From Asticcacaulis benevestitus DSM 16100 = ATCC BAA-896 (lineage in GTDB: Bacteria > Pseudomonadota > Alphaproteobacteria > Caulobacterales > Caulobacteraceae): DNA of 64,000 nucleotides. Each line of letters opens with the position of its first letter. The first letter of the stretch is position 1. Below the pieces are notes generated by a model that was not told the origin of the DNA, did not search any database, and was given only the letters and a program-made list of their open reading frames with translations. The position numbers were made by a program, and so were the translations under genes. Where the stretch lies: the NCBI RefSeq assembly GCF_000376105.1, contig NZ_AQWM01000011.1, positions 1 to 64,000 on the forward strand, read 5' to 3'. Positions 36,508-45,207 of the stretch are shown here, piece by piece.

Positions 36508-37708
36508 GTTGGGCTCCTTGCAGATAGGGTTTCAGCGCAGCGGCGAAGCGCGGCAGGTTGCCCGCTTGCAGGCCGGCGATGTTCATGCGGCCGTTTTCCA
36601 CCATGTAGATGCCATGCTTAACGCGCAGGTCGGCCACGGCTTCGCGGTTTAAGGGCAAGAGTGCGAACATGCCGCTTTGCTGCGCCACCGATGCCAGTTG
36701 CGGCACGGCTTTCGCCAGTTCGGCACGCATGGAGTTGAGGCGGGTACGCATCTGTTCAAGCTCAGTCAGCCAGATCTGTGTCAGGTCGGTCGAATCGAGG
36801 ATGGTGCGCACAACCGCGGCGCCGTGATCGGGCGGCATCGACCACATGGCGCGCGCGATCAGGATCAGATTACCACGCGCACGCAGGGCGGCGGTGGCGC
36901 TGTCGGCCTTGACCCACAAGGCGCCGATGCGCTCGCGGTAAAGGCCGAAATTCTTGGAACAAGACGCGGCGATGATGGCTTCCGGTACGCTGTCGAGCAG
37001 GGTGCGCATGGCGGCGGCGTCGGCCTCCATACCATGCCCCAAGCCCTGATAGGCGATGTCGATCAGCGGGATCAGGCCCTTCCGGTTGACCAGTTCGCCG
37101 ATAGTGCGCCACTGAGCGGGTGTGAAGTCCGCGCCGGTCGGGTTATGGCAGCAGGCGTGCAGCAACACCACGTCGCCCGTGCGGGCGCTTTCCAGTGCGG
37201 TCATCATTTCATCGAACAGCACGGACTGCGTGGCCTGATCGAAGAACGGGTGTTCAAGGATGTGCAGACCGGCGGAACGGATCAGGGCGTGGTGATTGAT
37301 CCAGGTCGGTGTACCCAACCAGACGCGCGCTTCCGGATTGGCCTTGTGGATCAGTTCGGCCGCCAGGCGCAGGGCGCCCGTACCGCCGGGCGTCTGCACG
37401 CCACAATAGCGGTTGACCTCAGCCCCGCCCAAAACCCGTTGCGCCAGCAGATTGATAAAGTGGGCGTCGCCCTCAGCGGCCAGATAGGCCTTGCTGGTTT
37501 GAGTCTCGATCAGGTTGCGTTCGGCCATCTTGGCGGCTTGCATAACCGGCGTGCAGCCGTTGTCATCGCCATACACGCCAATGCCGAGATCAATTTTGTC
37601 CGACCGCGGATCGTTGCGCAGCAAATGCAGCAAGGTCAGCATGGCGTCGAGTGGCTGATCATCAAGCGCATCGAAAAGATGGGGGCGGGCCAGCAGATGG
37701 GAAGGCAT
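36497..37708 (-). CDS. Aromatic amino acid aminotransferase (class I)
   Basis: A 403-residue PLP aminotransferase of the AspC/TyrB type. KIDLGIGVYGDDNGCTPVM, GTGALRLAAEL, HACCHNPTGADFT, DIAYQGLGHG and the PLP-lysine motif SCSKNFGLYRERIG are clear. As first gene of the cluster, it probably converts tyrosine (and phenylalanine) to the 2-oxoacid used by HppD. The frame is open to 37834, but the ATG at 37708 fits the family. The 235-bp region upstream, shared with the divergent deacetylase gene, should hold the operon promoter. Confidence 0.9.
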   Translation of the reverse strand: MPSHLLARPHLFDALDDQPLDAMLTLLHLLRNDPRSDKIDLGIGVYGDDNGCTPVMQAAKMAERNLIETQTSKAYLAAEGDAHFINLLAQRVLGGAEVNRYCGVQTPGGTGALRLAAELIHKANPEARVWLGTPTWINHHALIRSAGLHILEHPFFDQATQSVLFDEMMTALESARTGDVVLLHACCHNPTGADFTPAQWRTIGELVNRKGLIPLIDIAYQGLGHGMEADAAAMRTLLDSVPEAIIAASCSKNFGLYRERIGALWVKADSATAALRARGNLILIARAMWSMPPDHGAAVVRTILDSTDLTQIWLTELEQMRTRLNSMRAELAKAVPQLASVAQQSGMFALLPLNREAVADLRVKHGIYMVENGRMNIAGLQAGNLPRFAAALKPYLQGAQHER

Positions 37709-37943
37709 GATGGTTTCCAATGTTATGATATCTAATGAAACTATATGCCTGTAATCGTGCACTTTCAATTCGAATTTCGCCATTATCGCGGAAAATAATG
37801 CCTTTAGGTATGGCGATCCGACGATAGACGACAAAGCCTTTTTCGTCTGGATAGCTGATCCTTGCCAAGGTGGCGCTTCCGGAGCATGGTGACGCTAGCG
37901 GCCCCGAACTGTGTCAACAAGCGGGCCTGTTCCGGGAGAGAGT

Positions 37944-38867
37944 ATGAAAAACGCCTTTGTCACGCTTGCCGCCATCTGCGCCTTAAGTGCGTTTCCCGTA
38001 TTCGCCGAAGGGCCGAAAGGGTTCGATGTCGCCATCACGGTCGATGACCTGCCGGCGCATGGTGCGGTGCCGCTGGGCATCAACCGGGTCGATGTAGCGC
38101 GCGACTATCTGGCGGCGCTCAAGGCGCATGAGGTGCCGGGTGTCTACGGTTTTATCAACGCCATCCATATCAAGGCAGATCCGTCGAGCGCCGAGGTGCT
38201 GAAGATGTGGCGCGCGGCGGGTTATCCGCTCGGCAATCACGGCTATAGCCATATGAACATCAATGCCGGCGGGCTTGAGGCCTTCGAAGGCGACCTGATC
38301 GGCAATGAGCCCGTCCTGGCCGAGTTGATGAAGGGTGAAGACTGGCGTGTGCTGCGCTTTCCGTTCCTCAATGCCGGCACAGATCCGGCGCTGCACAGCG
38401 GCATCATGGCCTGGCTGAAAACGCACAACTACCGTATCGCCGATGTCACCATGAGCTTTAACGACTGGGCCTATACCGATACCTATGCGCGCTGCATGGC
38501 AAAGGGCGATGCGGTGACGATTGAGGCGATGAAAGCGCAATATATGTTGGGCGTGAAGGCCTCCATTGCGCGGGGTCTGAGCGGTTCGGAAAAGGTTTAC
38601 GGCCGCCAGATTCCGCACGTCCTGCTGATCCACGAAGGTGCCTTCACCGCGCTTATGCTGCCGCAGGTGCTCGATACGTTCGAGAAGGCGGGCGCGCATT
38701 TCGTTACGCTCGATCAGGCGCAGAGCGATCCGGCCTATAGCGCGCCGAGCGAGCACCGGGGCGAGCAATTACTGATTGAGCGCACGGCGAAAGAAAAAGG
38801 TATCGACATCTGGAAGGATGCCCCCGCCGATGTCGATATCTCCAATCTCGCCAAGCTTTGCGTTTAG
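37944..38867 (+). CDS. Secreted polysaccharide deacetylase-like protein
   Basis: A 307-residue protein with a signal peptide (MKNAFVTLAAICALSAFPVFA). It belongs to the NodB/CE4 fold: VAITVDDLPAHG supplies the Asp pair and YPLGNHGYSHMNINAG the His-x-x-x-His metal motif; RFPFLNAGTD corresponds to motif 3. CE4 enzymes remove acetyl or formyl groups from polysaccharides or peptidoglycan. The start at 37944 follows GGAGAGAG; an upstream in-frame ATG would add 11 residues before the signal peptide. It converges with the isoaspartyl peptidase gene with overlapping stops. Confidence 0.88.
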   Translation: MKNAFVTLAAICALSAFPVFAEGPKGFDVAITVDDLPAHGAVPLGINRVDVARDYLAALKAHEVPGVYGFINAIHIKADPSSAEVLKMWRAAGYPLGNHGYSHMNINAGGLEAFEGDLIGNEPVLAELMKGEDWRVLRFPFLNAGTDPALHSGIMAWLKTHNYRIADVTMSFNDWAYTDTYARCMAKGDAVTIEAMKAQYMLGVKASIARGLSGSEKVYGRQIPHVLLIHEGAFTALMLPQVLDTFEKAGAHFVTLDQAQSDPAYSAPSEHRGEQLLIERTAKEKGIDIWKDAPADVDISNLAKLCV

Positions 38868-39742
38868 AAAGCTTCGGAAACGATCTCGCTGTCACCTGAG
38901 AACCAGGCGCGCTTCATGCCTTGCGAGCGGAAGGGGGCAATGACCTCGCCCTTGGCATTGAGGGCGATCAGGCCGCCTTCGCCACCCATATCGACGATTT
39001 GCTGCAAGATGGCGTCGGCGGCTTCGCCGAGCGCTTGCCCGCCGGCGTGGCGGAAGGCCAGTTGCGCTGACGCGTTGACGCGGATGAAGTATTCGCCTTG
39101 ACCGGTGCAGGACACAGCGGTCTGGCCATCGGCCCAGGTGCCGGCACCGATGATCGGCGTGTCGCCGACGCGACCGGGCAGTTTACCGAAGACGCCGGCG
39201 GTTGAGGTGGCGGCGGCGAGGTGGCCGTAGCTGTCGAGACAGACACAGCCGACCGTGCCGTGGGCCAAAGAACTTGAATCAAGCGTGCCGGGCGGGTGGT
39301 TGGATTCAAAGCGTCCGGCGCGGGTGAAATACTCGGCCTCGTCGGCGATGGGCTCAAAACCCTGCTCGTGAGCGAAAAGGCTTGCGCCATCGCCGGCCAG
39401 CATGACATGCGGGGTCTTTTCCATAACGGCGCGCGCCACCAGAACCGGATTGGCGAAACCTTGCAGGGCGGTGACCGCGCCGCAAGCGCGGTCGGCGCCA
39501 TTCATCAGGCTGGCGTCGAGTTCATAGAAACCGGCAGCATTGGGCGAGGCGCCTTTGCCCGCGACATAGAGGCCGGAATCCTCAAGCTGGCGGACCACTT
39601 CGGTGACGACATCGAAGGCTTTCGCACCATTAAGCAGGCTGTCACGGGCGAATTGGGCGATCTCGCGCATATTGTCGATTTCGGTGGAATAGTCGCGGCC
39701 GGCCTTGGCGCCGGCACCGCCATGAAGGGCGAGAGCGATCAT
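38864..39742 (-). CDS. Isoaspartyl peptidase/L-asparaginase (Ntn hydrolase)
   Basis: A 292-residue plant-type asparaginase. LALHGGAGA at the N-terminus, GKGASPNAAGFYELDASLMNG and the autocleavage site LAHGTVGCVCLDSYGHLAAATSTAG are diagnostic; the nucleophile is the Thr of HGTVG, exposed after self-cleavage into alpha and beta chains. GRVGDTPIIGAGTWAD completes the site. It hydrolyses isoaspartyl dipeptides and asparagine. No signal peptide, so cytoplasmic. The stop codons of this gene and the convergent deacetylase gene overlap within TTAG. Confidence 0.92.
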   Translation of the reverse strand: MIALALHGGAGAKAGRDYSTEIDNMREIAQFARDSLLNGAKAFDVVTEVVRQLEDSGLYVAGKGASPNAAGFYELDASLMNGADRACGAVTALQGFANPVLVARAVMEKTPHVMLAGDGASLFAHEQGFEPIADEAEYFTRAGRFESNHPPGTLDSSSLAHGTVGCVCLDSYGHLAAATSTAGVFGKLPGRVGDTPIIGAGTWADGQTAVSCTGQGEYFIRVNASAQLAFRHAGGQALGEAADAILQQIVDMGGEGGLIALNAKGEVIAPFRSQGMKRAWFSGDSEIVSEAF

Positions 39743-39803
39743 CGGTAGTCTCCGTTAGGTTTGCCACCGGCTATGCCGCGAGGAGACTTTTGATGCAAGA
39801 GAA

Positions 39804-39943
39804 GAAAGGTGATCCACAGATTACACAGATTAAGGTTGGCGCACTTGCGCGCCAACCTTGCTCGGAAACACATCGCGAAGGCGTCAGGGACGCAACAGCG
39901 CGAACGCGCCTCTTAATCTGTGTAATCTGTGGATCAACCTTTC
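39804..39943. repeat. Long inverted repeat, CTGTGGAT family, with inner hairpin
   Basis: The left arm (39804-39834) and right arm (39912-39943) match over about 31 of 32 bases with one base indel; the shared words are GATCCACAGATTACACAG and its inverse. Inside, AAGGTTGGCGC (39832-39842) pairs with GCGCCAACCTT (39849-39859). The right arm ends immediately before the stop codon of emrB (39944). The rest of the spacer contains no gene. Confidence 0.9.
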
Positions 39944-41512
39944 TTAATCCGCCGCGTGCGTGACCGGGCCGGTGACCAGGGTCTTGCGGCACAGCCAGAC
40001 GGCCGGGATCAACAGGATGATGACAATCGACGAGATACGGAACAGATCGACCGTAGACAGGAGGAAGGCCTGAGAAGATACCTGCCGCATGATCACGCTG
40101 GTGCTCTGAGCGGTGGAAAGCCCGAACTCCTGCGCCTGACGCATGGCGTTGACGAAGGCCGGATCGGTCATGCCCATAATCTCAGCCAGACGGGTCTGGT
40201 GCTGGCTTTCGCTGCGCTCCCAAATAGTGGTCACCAGCGAAGCGGCGAACGAACCGGCGATGATACGAGCGAAGTTCGACAGGCCGGAGGCGGCCGGCAC
40301 GCGCTCAGGTGCAATGCCATTCAGGCCGATGCTGATAAAGGAGATGAAGAAGAAGCTCATTGCTGCGCCCATGACGAGGGTGGGCAGCATCAGTTGGAAG
40401 AAGCTGGCCTCGGTGGTGTAGAGCGAGCGCATGAAGAAGGACAGCGCGAACAGCACCAGCGATGCCGTGCCGAGGATGCGCGCGTCATAACGGTTGAGCA
40501 TCCGCGCGGCAAACGGCGTCAGGATGACGGCGATGATGCCCGAAGGCGCGGCCACCAGACCGGCCCAGGTGGCGATATAGCCCATATTGGTTTGCAGCCA
40601 TAAAGGCATCAAGAGGTTGGCGCCGAAGAAGATGGCGTAGGCGATACAGAGCACCAGCGTACCGAAGGCGAAATTGCGCGTCTTGAAGAAGCTTAAGTCC
40701 ACCATCGGGTTCTTGTCGTTCAGTTCCCAGATCACCCAGGCGATGAAGGCGACGATGGCGACAATGGTTTCGACCACGATGGCCGGCGAGTTGAACCAGT
40801 CGACGTCCTTGCCGGTGTCGAGCATGACCTGCAGGGCGCCGACCCAGATGACAAGCAGGGCAAAGCCGGTGCGATCGATCGGGCGCTGATAGGTCGGAGT
40901 TTCGCGTGAAGCCATGCCGCGCCAGCAGAAGAAGGCGCAGAACGCGCCGACCGGCAGGTTGATGAAGAAGATCCACGGCCAGGTGAAGTTATCGGAGATA
41001 TAGCCCCCCAAAATCGGCCCGCAGATCGGGGCGACGAGGGTGGTCATCGACCAGATCGCCAGGGCTGTGCCGCGTTTATTGGGCGGGAAGATCATCATCA
41101 GCAGGGCTTGGCTGCCGGGGATCATCGGGCCAGAGACCGCGCCCTGCAGGATGCGGAAGAAGATCAGCGAGTCGATGTTCCAGGCGATGCCGCACAGGAA
41201 GGAGGCGATGGTGAACAGAAGCACCGAGGCGGTGAAGGTCTTCACCACGCCGTAGCGCCCCATCAGCCAGCCGGTGAGGGGCACGGAGATGCCGTTGGAT
41301 ACGGCGAACGAGGTGATGACCCAGGTGCCTTGCGAGGTCGAGACGCCGAGATCGCCGGCGATGGTCGGCACCGACACGTTCGCGATCGTGCCGTCGAGCA
41401 CCTGCATGAAGGTGCCGAGCGCCAGCGCCAGAGCGGTGATGGCCAGCAGGCCGCCGGTCATCGGGGCGGGAAAGGCGGGGGCACCCGTAGCGGGCGCAGC
41501 GGAGGAGGACAT
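39944..41512 (-). CDS. emrB: DHA2-family multidrug efflux MFS transporter, EmrB-like
   Basis: A 522-residue inner-membrane pump with 14 hydrophobic segments. ALGTFMQVLDGTIANVSVPTIAGDLG is the DHA2 motif D1, LTGWLMGRYG motif A, and GPILGGYI motif C of drug:H+ antiporters. With the membrane-fusion protein and outer-membrane factor encoded upstream it would form a tripartite EmrAB-TolC-type pump exporting hydrophobic drugs. It is the last gene of the operon and is separated from emrA by a perfect palindromic repeat. Confidence 0.93.
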   Translation of the reverse strand: MSSSAAPATGAPAFPAPMTGGLLAITALALALGTFMQVLDGTIANVSVPTIAGDLGVSTSQGTWVITSFAVSNGISVPLTGWLMGRYGVVKTFTASVLLFTIASFLCGIAWNIDSLIFFRILQGAVSGPMIPGSQALLMMIFPPNKRGTALAIWSMTTLVAPICGPILGGYISDNFTWPWIFFINLPVGAFCAFFCWRGMASRETPTYQRPIDRTGFALLVIWVGALQVMLDTGKDVDWFNSPAIVVETIVAIVAFIAWVIWELNDKNPMVDLSFFKTRNFAFGTLVLCIAYAIFFGANLLMPLWLQTNMGYIATWAGLVAAPSGIIAVILTPFAARMLNRYDARILGTASLVLFALSFFMRSLYTTEASFFQLMLPTLVMGAAMSFFFISFISIGLNGIAPERVPAASGLSNFARIIAGSFAASLVTTIWERSESQHQTRLAEIMGMTDPAFVNAMRQAQEFGLSTAQSTSVIMRQVSSQAFLLSTVDLFRISSIVIILLIPAVWLCRKTLVTGPVTHAAD

Positions 41513-41537
41513 GGTGGAGCCTCTAAAAAGAAGAGCG

Positions 41538-41640
41538 GCCCCTCACCCCAACCCTCTCCCCGTAAACGGGGCGAGGGGGCCTGACGGCACTAATAGCCCC
41601 CTCTCCCTGCGAGAGCGGGGAGAGGGTTGGGGTGAGGGGC
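41538..41640. repeat. Perfect 25-bp inverted repeat between emrA and emrB
   Basis: The 25 bases at 41538-41562 (starting GCCCCTCACCCCAACCCTCT) are exactly inverted at 41616-41640. The 53-bp spacer holds further GC-rich hairpins (CCCCGTAAACGGGG, CTCCCTGCGAGAGCGGGGAG). The element sits inside an operon and would form a strong RNA hairpin. Confidence 0.9.
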
Positions 41641-41656
41641 ATTCAACCGTACTGAC

Positions 41657-42814
41657 TTACTTACGTGTATCGATTTCGGCATCCATCGAGAGGCCAACGC
41701 GCAAGGGGTGCGCGACCAGTTCCTTCGGATCGAGGTCGATGCGGACAGGCAGGCGCTGGACCACCTTGATCCAGTTGCCCGAAGCGTTCTGGGCCGGGAT
41801 CAGCGAGAAGGCCGAACCCGTACCGCCGGAAATACCGCGGACCGTGCCGTGATAGGTGACGCTCTTGCCATACAGGTCGGAATGCAGCTCAACCGTCTGG
41901 CCGGGAACGACCTTCTTGAGCTGGCCTTCCTTGAAGTTGGCGTCGACATAGGCGCGTGCGGTTGGCACGACGGTCATTAGCGGTGTGCCGACGGCGACCT
42001 GTTGGCCGACCTGGACAGCCTTCCTGGCGACAATGCCATCGGTGGGTGCGCGCACTACGGTGCGTTCGAGCGCCAGATTGGCGGCGTCGAGTTTGGCCTG
42101 GGCTGCCAGTACTTCAGGGTTCTGGTCAGCGCTGGCGCCGGTGAACTGCGCCGCATTGGTGGCGCGCTGGCCGCCCGCGGCCTGAACGCCGGCCACGGCC
42201 GAGGCGTGGTTGGCGACGGCGGTGTTGTAGACAGCCTGGGCCTGGGTATAGGCGTTCTGGGCTGTGGTAAGTTCTTCCTGCGACACGGCGCCGGATTGAG
42301 CCAGGTTTTGTCGGCGGGTCAGTTCGGTCTTGGCGTTATCGAGCCCCGATTGCGCCGAAGCGATCATGGCGGTGGCGCGGGCCACCTCGGCCTGACTGGC
42401 GCCGACCTGACCGGCGAGGGCTTCATCGCTGGCGTAATAGCCTTGCACATGGCGCTGCGCCAAAGCGAGGGCGGCCTTGGCCTGGGCAACGGCGATCTTC
42501 GCGTCAGCGTCATCAATGGTGAGCAGCACGTCGCCGGCCTTCACCACCTGTGTTTCCGAGACGACGATCGTGGCCACCGGTCCGGAGACCAGAGCATTGA
42601 CCTGCGCCGTATCGGTGCCGACATAGGCATTGTCGGTCGAGACGTAATGCGAGGCGACGAGGCCATAATAGGCGCTATAGGCGACCGCGCCGATGACGAC
42701 GGCGATGCCGAGATAGGTCAGCAGGCGTTTGCGATTGGCGTCGCCGGCGGCGTTGGCCACGGGCTTGGGGGCGGAAGACTGAACCTTGTCAGTGGCTTGG
42801 GCTGTATCGGGCAT
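41657..42814 (-). CDS. emrA: HlyD-family membrane fusion protein, EmrA-like
   Basis: A 385-residue periplasmic adaptor: one N-terminal membrane segment at about residues 30-52, a lipoyl/barrel-sandwich half (TAQVNALVSGPVATIVVSETQ), a long coiled coil (about 95-220), the second lipoyl half (APTDGIVARKAVQVGQQV) and a C-terminal beta domain. It bridges the EmrB pump and the outer-membrane channel. The ATG at 42814 is used; the frame's earlier start would be a TTG. Confidence 0.93.
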   Translation of the reverse strand: MPDTAQATDKVQSSAPKPVANAAGDANRKRLLTYLGIAVVIGAVAYSAYYGLVASHYVSTDNAYVGTDTAQVNALVSGPVATIVVSETQVVKAGDVLLTIDDADAKIAVAQAKAALALAQRHVQGYYASDEALAGQVGASQAEVARATAMIASAQSGLDNAKTELTRRQNLAQSGAVSQEELTTAQNAYTQAQAVYNTAVANHASAVAGVQAAGGQRATNAAQFTGASADQNPEVLAAQAKLDAANLALERTVVRAPTDGIVARKAVQVGQQVAVGTPLMTVVPTARAYVDANFKEGQLKKVVPGQTVELHSDLYGKSVTYHGTVRGISGGTGSAFSLIPAQNASGNWIKVVQRLPVRIDLDPKELVAHPLRVGLSMDAEIDTRK

Positions 42815-42838
42815 GTGCAAATCTCTGTTTTTAAGAGC

Positions 42839-44293
42839 TTAATTCGTGGAGGTGTCGGTATTGCCCGCATAGGTCCCGCCAAGGGACTTGATCAGGGCGA
42901 CGTCAAGGGTCAGGGCGCGGCTGCGCAGGTCGGCGACGACACGGCGCTGGTTGAGCAGGCTTTGCTCGGCCACCAGCAGGGTGGTGTAATCCGACAGGCC
43001 GCCATCATAGCGCAGCTTCGACAGGCTGTAGGCCTTTTCGTAAGCGGTCAGGGCTTGCTCGGAATTGTCGAGCCTTGATTTCAGCGCCTTCTGGCTGGTC
43101 AGGGTGTCGGCCACCTGTTGCATGGCGACGAGGACATCCTGATTGTAGCTGGCAATGGCCAGGGCGTGTTCGGATTCGGCCGATTTGAGATTGGCCTTCA
43201 GCGCGCCGCCATCGAAAAGGGGCAGGCTGATGGCCGGGCCGACCTGGCCGATATCGGAGCCGGAAGAGAATAGATTGTTAAGACCCAAGGCCTGCGCACC
43301 GACATAGGCGGCCAGGTTGATATTGGGGTAGAAGGCGGCATGGGCCTGCTTGATGTGGGCCGAAGCGGCCTCGGCGCGCCAGCGGGCCGCGATCACGTCA
43401 GGACGGCGGCCGATCAGGTTGAGATCGATGCGCTCCGGCACGGCGCCGAAGGCCTGAGCGTTGGCGGCGAGGGCCGGGCGCTTGAGCGTGGCGGCGAAAT
43501 CGGGTGCGGCGCCGGTCAGCATGGCGATCAGGTGCTTGTTGAGGTCGATCTGCTCATCCAGCGCGTCGAGATCGGCCTGCGCGGCATAGATGCCGGCCCT
43601 AGCCTGTTCGTTCTGGGCCTGGTTGCTGACACCGTTATCGAGCTTTTGCTGCACCAGATGTGCGCTGTCCTGACGGATGGCGACGGCACGCTCGGCCAGA
43701 TCGCGTTCCTGATACAGGCGGTCAAGCTCGATATAGGCATTGGCGATGGCAGTGGAAATCACCAGTCGGGCCTGGGCGGCATCGGCGGCGGCGGCCTGAG
43801 CGTTGGTGCTGGCGGCGGCGACGGCGGCGCGGTTTTTACCCCAGAAATCCAGTTCCCAGTTGAAGCTCAGCGTGGCCTGGCCGTAGTCCTGATAGCCCTG
43901 CGGCACGGCTTCCTTGGGGAAGAGGTAGTTGTAGCTCTGCTTGCCTTCATAGGCGGTGGCGTTGAGCCCGACCTGCGGAGCGCTGCTGGCACGGTATTGC
44001 GACACGGCGGCCTGGGCTTGATTGAGGCGGGCCTCGGCCATGGCCAAAGATGGCGAATTGTTGAAAGCCTGAGTGAGCAGGGTCTGTAACTGGGCGTCGC
44101 CTAGCCCTTTCCACCATAATTCTCCGTTCACGGAATCGATGGGGTTGACCTTCTTGGCCTGGCTGGGCTCAGATGCGAACGGCGCACTCTGCGGGATCGT
44201 GGTGCAGGCGCTCAAGGCAACGGCCGCCAGCAAGGCGGCGATGGCGACTGCGCTGCGTGGCTTCAACGAGGAGGAGGAACGGTCATGTGTCAT
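42839..44293 (-). CDS. Outer-membrane efflux lipoprotein, NodT/OprM family
   Basis: A 484-residue TolC-superfamily channel with a lipoprotein signal (AIAALLAAVALSACTT; lipid-modified Cys in LSAC). Two OEP repeats are evident, with long helical stretches (about 80-270 and 300-475) and LNLIGRRPDVIAARWRAEAA between them, diagnostic of the RND/EmrA-partner NodT family. It is the first gene of the operon, its start lying just downstream of two TetR-type operators. Confidence 0.94.
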   Translation of the reverse strand: MTHDRSSSSLKPRSAVAIAALLAAVALSACTTIPQSAPFASEPSQAKKVNPIDSVNGELWWKGLGDAQLQTLLTQAFNNSPSLAMAEARLNQAQAAVSQYRASSAPQVGLNATAYEGKQSYNYLFPKEAVPQGYQDYGQATLSFNWELDFWGKNRAAVAAASTNAQAAAADAAQARLVISTAIANAYIELDRLYQERDLAERAVAIRQDSAHLVQQKLDNGVSNQAQNEQARAGIYAAQADLDALDEQIDLNKHLIAMLTGAAPDFAATLKRPALAANAQAFGAVPERIDLNLIGRRPDVIAARWRAEAASAHIKQAHAAFYPNINLAAYVGAQALGLNNLFSSGSDIGQVGPAISLPLFDGGALKANLKSAESEHALAIASYNQDVLVAMQQVADTLTSQKALKSRLDNSEQALTAYEKAYSLSKLRYDGGLSDYTTLLVAEQSLLNQRRVVADLRSRALTLDVALIKSLGGTYAGNTDTSTN

Positions 44294-44336
44294 TATACGT
44301 CTCTGAATACGTCTTTAGGGGGGAGGCCCTTGAAAT

Positions 44337-44413
44337 AACCGTACGGTATGGTCATTTCTTGTGGACACATAGTCCCATACGCTGTATCTGTCAACTGACC
44401 ATACAGTACGGTT
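44337..44413. promoter_or_regulatory. Paired operators for the divergent TetR regulator
   Basis: AACCGTACGGTATGGTCA (44337-44354) and TGACCATACAGTACGGTT (44396-44413) are inverted copies differing at one position; each contains a short palindrome around GTAC. They flank the centre of the 168-bp divergent region between the efflux operon and the tetR-like gene, so one repressor could shut both promoters. Confidence 0.85.
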
Positions 44414-44461
44414 CTTAATTTTTTCCGCAGTGCAAAACGAGAGGTTACAGGCGTACAGACC

Positions 44462-45106
44462 ATGGATACCAAGCTTACCAAGACGATTGACAGCAAGGGC
44501 CGCATGAGCGGCGAGGACCGCCGCGAAGCGATTCTCGATGTTGCTTCTGAGATATTCCTGACCGAAGGCTATGCCAGCGCGTCGATGTCCTCGATCGCGG
44601 CCAGGCTCGGTGGCTCAAAGGGTACGCTCTATAACTATTTCAAGAGCAAGGAAGAGCTGTTTCTGGCCTATGTGCAGCGCACGTGCGCCCTGCATCGTGG
44701 TAATATTGCCGACTTGCTGATCGGGGACGGCGATGCCCGCACCTTATTGACCGCTTTTGGCAAGGGCTACCTGCGCGCCTTTACCGCCGAACAGGTCTTG
44801 CAAAACTGGCGTGTCATTTCGGCGGAGAGCTCCAAATCGCCCGAGATTGGCCGCGAGTTCTATGAAAGCGGCCCTATGCAGGGGGCGCGTATGCTGGCCA
44901 ATTATATGCAAAAGGCCAAGGATCGCGGTGAACTGACCATGCCGGACGTTATGGTGGCGGCGCATCAGTTCACCTCTTTGATCCATGGCCGCATGATCAA
45001 GGCGCGCCTGCTCAACTTTATACCAGTGCCGACGGATGCCGAGATCGCGGCCGAGGTTGACGCTGCGATCTTTGTCTTCTTCGCCGCTTACGGTGCGAAG
45101 GCTTAG
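44462..45106 (+). CDS. TetR-family repressor of the efflux operon
   Basis: A 214-residue regulator. The HTH lies at residues 20-66 (REAILDVASEIFLTEGYASA, SMSSIAARLGGSKGTLYNYF) and the ligand-binding domain follows, with the AefR-like C-terminal type (ISAESSKSPEIGREFYESGP). It is divergent from the nodT-emrA-emrB operon over paired operators and thus likely its ligand-released repressor. Its TAG stop is formed by the junction with a MITE-like element. Confidence 0.92.
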   Translation: MDTKLTKTIDSKGRMSGEDRREAILDVASEIFLTEGYASASMSSIAARLGGSKGTLYNYFKSKEELFLAYVQRTCALHRGNIADLLIGDGDARTLLTAFGKGYLRAFTAEQVLQNWRVISAESSKSPEIGREFYESGPMQGARMLANYMQKAKDRGELTMPDVMVAAHQFTSLIHGRMIKARLLNFIPVPTDAEIAAEVDAAIFVFFAAYGAKA

Positions 45107-45207
45107 AGCGCTTTCCGAAAAGTGTGACGCACTTTTTGGATAAAAAAGTGCATCAAAACAAAAAATTAGAGCGCCGATCTGATCCAATCAGATCGGAACA
45201 CGCTCTA
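45104..45207. mobile_element. MITE-like element, copy A (TA-flanked)
   Basis: A 100-bp unit (45106-45205) bounded by TA on both sides, starting GAGCG and ending CGCTC. It contains two hairpins: CCGAAAAGTG/CACTTTTTGG and CCGATCTGAT/ATCAGATCGG. It is nearly identical to copy B at 51606-51708. It lies exactly between two convergent genes and its ends create the TAG stops of both tetR and cydC. Removing it with one TA would leave GCTTAAACC, giving both genes a TAA stop. Confidence 0.85.
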
